A stretch of DNA of 64,000 bases, from assembly GCA_946811185.2 (NCBI GenBank), contig OX328103.1, positions 4,158,132 through 4,222,131 on the forward strand, given 5' to 3'. The translations under genes were made by a program, and so were the position numbers. The stretch comes from Hippopus hippopus. Lineage: Eukaryota > Mollusca > Bivalvia > Cardiida > Cardiidae. The notes beneath the pieces were generated by a model. It had not been told where the DNA came from. It did no database searches and was given only the letters and a program-made list of their open reading frames with translations. This document shows, piece by piece, positions 34,901 to 43,900 of this stretch. Numbering within the stretch: position 1 is the first letter of the stretch; each line of letters opens with the position of its first letter.

Positions 34901-37900
34901 ATTTTCGTCTTTTTCCAAAATGTTTCCACCCCTTTTAAAGACAATTTTTTTATCATTGGAACTACAATAAATTTGTTGTCTGCAAATGCTTTCAAGTTTG
35001 ATATGTCCAGATTTTACTGTCTGGTAACTGGTAAACTGTTGCACTAATCTCTGTGATCCTGGTATAAGCCCTGTGTACAGGCACTGAGTTACCAGGGCTC
35101 AAAAAATTATTTCTGGTCTTCGTGTCCTTTTATTTACTTTTTATGAGACAGAAACATTCTAGACTTGTCTAAGTCAAGAGTTTCGCCTCTAGGACTAATT
35201 AATTGTGATCTAAATGGTGTCATTTGTCTTCAAAAGAGTGGAAATCACTGTGAAAAAAGGAAAACTTGCTTCATGTAGTTACCAGCATTTTCTTCTGCTC
35301 CATATTGTGTTCTCCTCTTTCAAGGATTTAACTTGACCACCATTTGGGTGGCATTGAATTTGTCTTTTGCAAATACTTTTAATATGGAGAGGTATGAAGT
35401 TTTGGGGTATGGTGGAGTTAGATATGAAGAACAAAGACTTGTAATGCAGTTATTAGAATACTTCTGATGTATAAGCAATGATAATTTTAGAATTTAACAA
35501 TAACATTTTTTTCTTGAATAATGATTTACTGCATCCTTCTCACAAATGTTGGTGTCATAGGAACTTTTTTTTACATAAACAGAACTATAAATCCAAATTG
35601 AGGCAAGCTGTTGAAGATGGTGATTTGAGCACAGTAAAGGAAATGCTTTGTAGTGAGTCGTGGTCAAGTAAAGGATTGCCATCAAACTTTTGTGACTCGA
35701 GGTAAAATTAAAAAATAAATAGCTTTTGAAAGTTCTGCGATGTTACACGAATCCCATTAGGATGGTCTATTAATTAATGGAAAAATAATACTAGTTCAAC
35801 ACATTAAAGAAATCCTGATTCTACCAAAAAAGGCAGTTGACTTCGACTTATTTACACAAAAGTGTTGCTTCAAGAATTAAAGTTGGTTGGTTGGTTGTAT
35901 GGTGTTTAACGCCGTTTTCAACATTATTTCAGTTATATCGCGGCGGCCAGTGCACCTATCCATGCTTTCCTGGAGTTTCTGTTACCAGTACTCCGCACAA
36001 TATTCTTTCCAAGCCACTGGCTGCTTTCCCACATAACCATCGTCGAAACAACGATCAGGGGTGAGAGAGGAATGAATCCTGTCGCAGTGACTATCATCAA
36101 TCCTCGGAAAGAAATTTGCCGAGCCGGGGATCAAACTCAAGAATTAAAGAAAGCAACATTTTGTAGCAGAGCCATAAAACTCTATGGATAAATCAAAGCT
36201 TTAAGTGAGGATCAGACTGAAAATTTCTGAGTACAAATTATATATCTTCACTCATGAGCTAGGCAGGACTCTTGCCTATGTTGTGGATACCCATATTGGT
36301 TTGGCAAAAAGGAGTTTAATGTATCTACATGATGCATTAATATACCAAGCAAACCATCACATAATTATGGGTCCATAAAATCCATTTTGCCTAAAACCTG
36401 GCTGAATCTTGAGGTAGAATGGTCCTTGGACCTGCAGAAAATTGACCGAAAGCAAAAAGTTTTGACACAGGTCAGCCTGCGTGGACTACGCAGGCTGGTC
36501 TTGGTCATTACATTTTGCAAATGCATTAACCCTTTCCCAAACGAGAAATCTTAGATTTTTCCAAACTGAGAGCATCGGCAGACAACAATTTTCAGAATTG
36601 CTACAAATTAGCTTTAGGTCTTTAATAGGGCAGAAAACATTGTGGGAAAAGGAGAAAATGCTGGTTACCAGCATTTTCTCCTTTTTCCACAATGTTTTCA
36701 AAAGTCTTCTTTCCCAGGGTCGTGAAAACCAGGGATTGTTTGGTAAAGGGTTAAAACCCCTTTTGACTCAGCATGGCTTGCATGTATGTAATGAATAGTG
36801 AATGACCAGGTAAAGAAATGTGTTTTGAGACCTTTAGGCCAAAGTTCAAGTCTGCAAGTGCAAGTACTGATGATGTTTGCTGCAAGGATGTTTTGTGCCC
36901 ATGGACAGGTGTTGGTTAGTTGAATGGTTTACCCAGCATTTCACATTATCTTAGACGTATCACAGAAACAGCTCACTGGTTTATGTATATTCTTATTTTC
37001 ATCAGTACTAGGCAAGGGCTTTGAAGTATTTCGCCAAAGGACACTCCAACAAAAATCTCAGTGCTTCCATTGAGCCTTGAACCTGGGGCCTCCAGGTTAC
37101 AAGTCCTACGCTTTATTACTGAGCCACACAGGACTCAATGGACAGGTGTAGTTGTTATAGAAAACTTCATGTTATACAATTTTAGGGTTACAGGAGATGG
37201 ACAGCCTCTACTTCACAAAGCAGTGTTGAGGAAGCATATCAATGTTGTGAGAGAGATTGCCCAATGTCTGATGTACAAATGTTGTATAAAGTTGGACTCT
37301 GTCAAAGATCAGGTACTGCATACTAGCAAGGAACAGAATTATCAAACTTCTTATAAGATTACAGCCAAATTGGATAGTATAATCTCGAGATGACCTTTAC
37401 AAAGACAAGTTTTTAACATCCCTCAGAAAGAGGCCTTCTGAAAATATTGTAGGAAAAGGAGAAAATAGTGGTAACTGGCATTTTCTCCCATGATGTTTTA
37501 TACCCTTCCCAAATCGAATTTCAGTTTTTGAGTCACATTTGATTTGTTGTCTGTAAATGCTTTCAGTTTTGACAAGTCTATAATATTGTGTTTGATAAAG
37601 AGATAAGTGTATGATTTAAGGTTATGATAGTTGTAAAAAAGGAAAAAAAAAAGTTCTGATTGAAAAGAAGAAAGTCAACTTATAGACACAAAATAGAGAT
37701 AGATAGGAAACTAAATTTTTTACGAATTTTTCAGTTTTTCAGAACAGCTTTTCACTATGCATACGGAATGGATGATGGTAAAGATTTAGTCTTCCTACTT
37801 GAGGATCTGGGAATGTCTGAATTTACGATGGACAAGGTATGACCAATACATTTGAGCAGCACTATTGGAATAGGGGTTTGAATGCATCTTTTTTATATCA

Positions 37901-40900
37901 TGCTTTTACAGTAGTTTACCGAGAAATAATGGTGAAGTACTTTTTGATATTTTATGGTTACGACCTGTGAAAAATACCAATTTTATTTCTTAACACTTCA
38001 ATTGAAGGCAGAAACAGTAGTTCCTGTGCACTAGTTACCTAGGTAAAATGTGCGTGCCACTCACCCAGATGGAAATATGACACAATTTACTCTAAATTTC
38101 TCGTGCTTCATGTAATATGTTAATGCGCTGTTATGCGGAGGGAGTATGCCACAAGGAATAAGCAAAAAGAACTGTACTGGATTTTGATGTAAGTCCCCAA
38201 AAAAGGGTTAGAAGCATGAAATAGATAGAATATTTGTTTTTTTTCGGTGAAAGATCGAAATTTATTTCGAGTGAACATCATCAGTAATATTTTCACAAGT
38301 GGCAGCCACTCATGACAATATTACCGATGATGTTCACTCGATGAAGTAAATTTCAATCTTTCACTTCTTACGAACAAAGTCCGTAACAAAGAAACAAATG
38401 AACAAATGCATAGCTGAAATACAAACCGCATCTGGCGGGAATTGAACCCACGGCGGACAAGATCCTCGTTTTGTTGAGGTTTAAAAGACCAATACCATAA
38501 CCACTGAGCTAAAGAGATATCTCCCTAACGCAGCTGTTAGGTATTGTATTTAAATCGGGACGAAGCCATGCATGAAGGAGTGGTCTCCTGTAACACACTG
38601 AAAAAAAACAAATATACTCTATTTATTGCAATATAGCAAGCAGTATACCAAGCATAATATGGATCAATTTTATTTAAAAACTGGCTGAATCATGAGGTAG
38701 AAAGGTCCATTGATATTCAAAAATTAACTTAAAGCAAAAAGTTTCAATCACTGTTGGCTTGATCAGACTGCATTTTGAATATGCATTAACTCTTTACCAA
38801 ACGACATTTTGGACTTATTCAAATTGAAAGCATTTACAGACGACAATTTCATTGTGGCTCCAATGATGGGCTTTGTCTTTGAGAGGGTTTAAAACATTGT
38901 GGGAAAAGGAGAAAATGCTGGTTACCAGCATTTTCTCCATTTCCCACAATGTTTTCTAAAACTTGGGATTATGTGGTAAAGGGTTAAATTACCTTTCCTC
39001 AGAACATGACTCATTTGTGTTTCCATCCTTTTCACACATTGTTTTATAAATGCTCTTTCCGCAGGGTAGTTGAAAAAAACAGGATTGTTTGGTAAAGAGT
39101 TACATAATGAGCAATTTTGTTTATTGTACAGGATGGACGTTCACCTTTGGCATTTAAAGACAGGAGGGGTCTGAAAGAAATGGAGGACTTGATACAGTAT
39201 CAGATACTGCAGGTATTTTGTTCTATCAATTCAGAGCTATCTTACAGGCCAATATACATGGGTGATGCTCTGTGAAAAGGGGGCTTTATGCATCTGCAAA
39301 AAGTATTTACCCAGGTCAACCTGTGCGGTCTGCGCAGGCTGACATAGGTCAAAACTTTGTTGGATGTAAAATTTCCTCTTTTTAGAGGACCATTCTACCT
39401 CCATCTCCATCTGACAAACATCATTTTATGGGTCAAGAATTATGTAATGACTTGCTAGGTATCATGTATCACAGAGCCCCTTTTTGCCAAAGCATGACTC
39501 ACATGTAGATGTTTGTCATATTAGCTGTCTTTTTAGCTCAACTGAGCATGCAGTGCTCCAAATGTACTGTTTGTGATCAGACTGTGTCTGTTGTATGTTG
39601 TCCATCGTTGGGGAGTAAACAACTGCCTTGTGTTCTGTCTAGAGGCTACATTTTTAGTCCTATACTCATGAAAGTCTGATCTGAATGTCTTGATGATATC
39701 ACAGACAAATTCAAAAATAGGTCTTGTATGGTCAAAGAGTAGGTCACAGGGAAAGACCTTAGAAAAACCTTGTGTGCATTCACTTAGATCACTCAGTAAA
39801 CCTTGTGTGAACTGTTGATCAAATCCCTTGGCTGTATTATGATGAGTGAAATTCACCTACACTGTACAGATCTTTGCCGAAAATGCACCGCTTTACCGTT
39901 TTTAGCTCACCTGAGCACAACGTGCTCAAGGGGAGCTTTTAGGGGCACGCTGTGTCCGTCGTTCGTCTGTCGTGCGGCGTCAACAATTCTTTAAACATCT
40001 TCTCCTCCTAAACCGCTTGGCTGATTTGGACCAAACTTGGCTGGAATGTTCCTTGGGAGGTCCTCTTTAAAAGTTGTTCATAGAATTTGATTTCATCAAA
40101 AACTCTGGTTGCCATGGCAACTAAATGGAATTTTTCAAGAAATTCTTTAAAAATCTTCTCCTCTGAAACCGCTGGTCAGATTTTGAAATAATTTCACAGA
40201 TATGTTCCTTGGGTGACCCTTTTCAAAATTTGTTCGCGAAATTTTGATCCGTCGAAAAACATGGCCGTGGTGTAAGGGGGGGGCTCTTGGCGTCCATCGG
40301 TGTCAACAATTCTATAAAAATCTTCTCCTCTGAAACCGCTGGTCAGATTTTGAAAGAATTTCACAGATATGTTCCTTGGGTGACCCTTTTCAAAAAGTGT
40401 TCGCAAAATTTTGATCCGTTGAAAAACATGGCCGTGGTGGAGGGGGGGGGGCTCTTGGCGTCCAGCGGTGTCAACAATTCTTTAAACATCTTCTCCTCCT
40501 ACACCGCTTGGCCAATTTGGACCAAACTTGGCTGGAATGTTCCTTGGGAGGTCCTCTTTAAAAGTTGTTCACAGAATTTGATTTCATCAAAAACTCTGGT
40601 TGCCATGGCAACCAAATGGAATTTTCCAAGAAATTCTTTAAAAATCTTCTTCTCTGAAACCGCTGGTCAGATTTTGAAATAATTTCACAGAAATGTTCCT
40701 TGGGTGACCCTTTTCAAAACTTGTTCGCAAAATTTTGATCCGTTAAAAAACATGGCCGTTATGGAGGGGGGGCTCTTGGCATCCAGCGGTGTCAACAATT
40801 CTTTAAACATCTTCTCCTCCTAAATCACTTGGCCGATTTGGACCAAACTTGGCTGGAATGTTCCTTGGGACGTCCCCTTTGAAAATTGTTCACAGAATTT

Positions 40901-43900
40901 GATTCATCAAAAACTCTGGTTGCCATGGCAACCAAATGGAATATTACAAGAAATTCTTTGATAATCTTCTTCTCTGAAACCACTGGTCAGATTTTGAAAT
41001 AATTTCACGGATATGTTCCTTGGGTAACCCTTTTTAAAGTTTGTTTGTGTAATTTTGATCCGTTGAAAAACATGGCCTGGGTGGGGATGGGCATCTTTGC
41101 ACTCTATGGACTTAAAGAAATTCTTTGAAATTCTTCTTCTAAACCACTTGTAAGATTTTGAAATAATTTGTCATCTGTGTTGTTGTTGTTGTGCAAAAAC
41201 TTCAACATTTTGTTATATCTCGGCTTCCACTCAACACGTGTACTTAAAACTCGGAATAATTGTTCTCTAGTAAAAAGCAACCCATACAACAAGGGCAGTT
41301 AACTCCAAAATTGTTTTGTCCAAATTATGCCCCTTTTGCGATTTGGAATTTTATTTTACTATCCAGCAAGGTTCCAACAGCCAATCATTGGCACTCTCAT
41401 GAGGTGCTTTTGTTCAACTTAATATTTTTAGCCACTATCGGGCATGTGCTCTTGTTCAAGATAAGGTCTTTGGGTGACCTATTCTGATTCGTCAAAAACA
41501 TGGCTGTGGTGATGATTGTAGGGGTGGTGACAGATTTTGAAATGATTTTTACAGGTGACCTTTTTATAATTGCTTGGCAAAATACTGATTTTGTTTCCAA
41601 AATTTCAGTACTTTAAAAAAAGTTGGTTATGGTCCTCTCAAAAATTCAGGTGAGCGATCCAGGGCCATCTTGGCCCTCCTGTTAAAATTCTTACCATTTT
41701 TAAAATTGTAAGGCTCCATATTAAAAAGAAAACAGGAGTCACGATTTTCTTTCGAAGTCTTTCTAAATACAATGGAATTCCATTGACAAACAGTTTGTAC
41801 ATTCAATTTATAGCCTGGTCTATCAATTGAGCCGTGCTCTGGCAAAAGGGGGCCTCAGGCATCTCTGCAATGTATTATACCAATCAAGCAATCACATAAG
41901 TATGGATCCATAATTGCCACTGTTTTTTACAACCGACTTAATCATGAAGTAGACTGGTCCTTGAACATACAGAAAATTGACTTACAGCGAAAAGTTTTGG
42001 TCCAGGTCGACCTGCGAGGACTGCACAGGCAGACCTGGGTTGATACTTTTCTCATTAAGCCCCCTTTTGCAAGAGCATGTTTCAATTCTTTTGGCAGTTG
42101 TCACCCAGATTGATAGATATGAATTACTTAACCATGGTTGTTGATGCTGTTGCTAATCGATTTACATGGTCCCTACCATGTTAAACACTTTACCAAATGA
42201 CAAAATTTTAGACTGGTCAAAATTCAAAGCATTCGCAGATGACAAATTAAACGTGACTTAAAAATTGAAATTTGTTTTAGGAAGGGTAGAAATATTGCGC
42301 ACAAAGGAGAAAATGCTGGTTACCAGCATTTTCTCCTTTTCCCACAATGTTTTCAAAAGGATTTTTCTTTGGGGGTTGTTAAAAGTCGTAATTGTGTGGT
42401 AAAGGGTTAACCCTTTACCAAACAATCCCTGGTTTTTACGACCCAGGGGAAGAAGCCTTCTGAAAACATTGTGGGAAAAGGAGAAAATGCTGGTTACCAG
42501 CATTTTCTCCTTTTCCCACAATGTTTTCTACTCTTCTAAAGTCAAGTTTCAATTTTTGAGTCAAGTTTTTTTTGTTGTCTGCAAATGCTTTGAATTTGGA
42601 CATGTCTAAAATTTTGTTGTTTGGTTAAAAGTTGAGATCATGTGACTGACACCACATGGAAACCTCTTTGATACAGACGAGGTTAGATGTAGTTATGGAA
42701 TTGGCCAGTCCAGTGCTCGTGCACATCGATCAGAATGTTCCAAAAAGGGTCGCATCAGGTCAAAGAGTAGGTAGCAAGATCATATCTTAGACAGATGTTG
42801 TGCGCACTCTGGAGGCTACACTTTCATCCCAATACTCATGCAAGTTTGTCAGAATGTTTGTCTTGATGTTGAACCCAGGCTGAGGTGAATTATTCAGGAC
42901 CATTATGGCCTCCTGTTATGTGAATATTTTCAGGGAGGGAAGTGTACTAGAATCAGCCCGTCTGACTTTCAGTCTGTCTGTTGCATACACATATATATGA
43001 GCCATGCTCTAAGCTCGGGGATTAATGTATCTACAAAATAATCAACCCAGATCAGCCTGGGCAGTCCACACAGGCTAACCTGGGTTGAAACTTTTTGCTG
43101 TAGGTAAATCTTTTACTAGTCCAGGACTCCAAGGAACATTCTACCTAATGATCCAATTGGTTGTTTGACAAAATGGGCTTGAAGGATCCATAATTACCAT
43201 ATATGACGACTTGCTTGGTATGATTCATCACAGAGATGCATTAAACCACCTTTTGCCAAAGCATGACCCATATGGCTTGCAACAAGCTAAAAGGGGCATT
43301 CGGACATTTGCGTGACGTGTCGTTTCGGATCAGCCTGCGCAGTCCGCGCAGGCTAATCCGAGACGGCACTTTACGACTATATTAGATTTTGTGATACAGT
43401 AGGCTTGCGCAAAACAGAAAATTACATAAAAATGGAAAGTGTCGTTTTGGATTAGCCTGCGCGGACTGTGCAGGCTGATCCGAGATGACACTTTACGCAA
43501 ATGTCCGAATGCCCCTTTTCCCGTGTTGCAGGCCATATGTATTTTTGTGCCTTGTACACTCTCCAGAGTTTTGCTATCATTGTAATGAAATTTCATACAA
43601 TTATAAACCAGGGACCATAGACATGTGCAGTGTTCTTTTCAGATATCTGCTTTTTTGAGCTTTTGTGATCGTGCTGTGTCCGTCGTCTGTCGTCCGTCGT
43701 CAACTTTTACTTGTGTACGCTCTAGAGGCCACATTTTCAATCCGATACTCATGAAACTTGGTCAGAATGTTTGTCTCGATGATATCTCGGACGAGTTCGA
43801 AAATGGGTCATGTCAGGTCAAAAACTAGGTCACTAGGTCAAATCTTAGAAAAACTTTGTGTACGCTCTAGAGGCCACATTTTCAGTCAGATGCTCATGAA

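Noticed and set aside
37743..37836. Alternative exon 16 start at the second TTTTTCAG
   Set aside because: It shifts the frame to an early stop; kept only as a possible splice-switch observation.
38423..38530. Functional tRNA-Lys(UUU) gene
   Set aside because: The acceptor stem does not pair and the region between anticodon arm and T arm is too long; more likely a SINE head.
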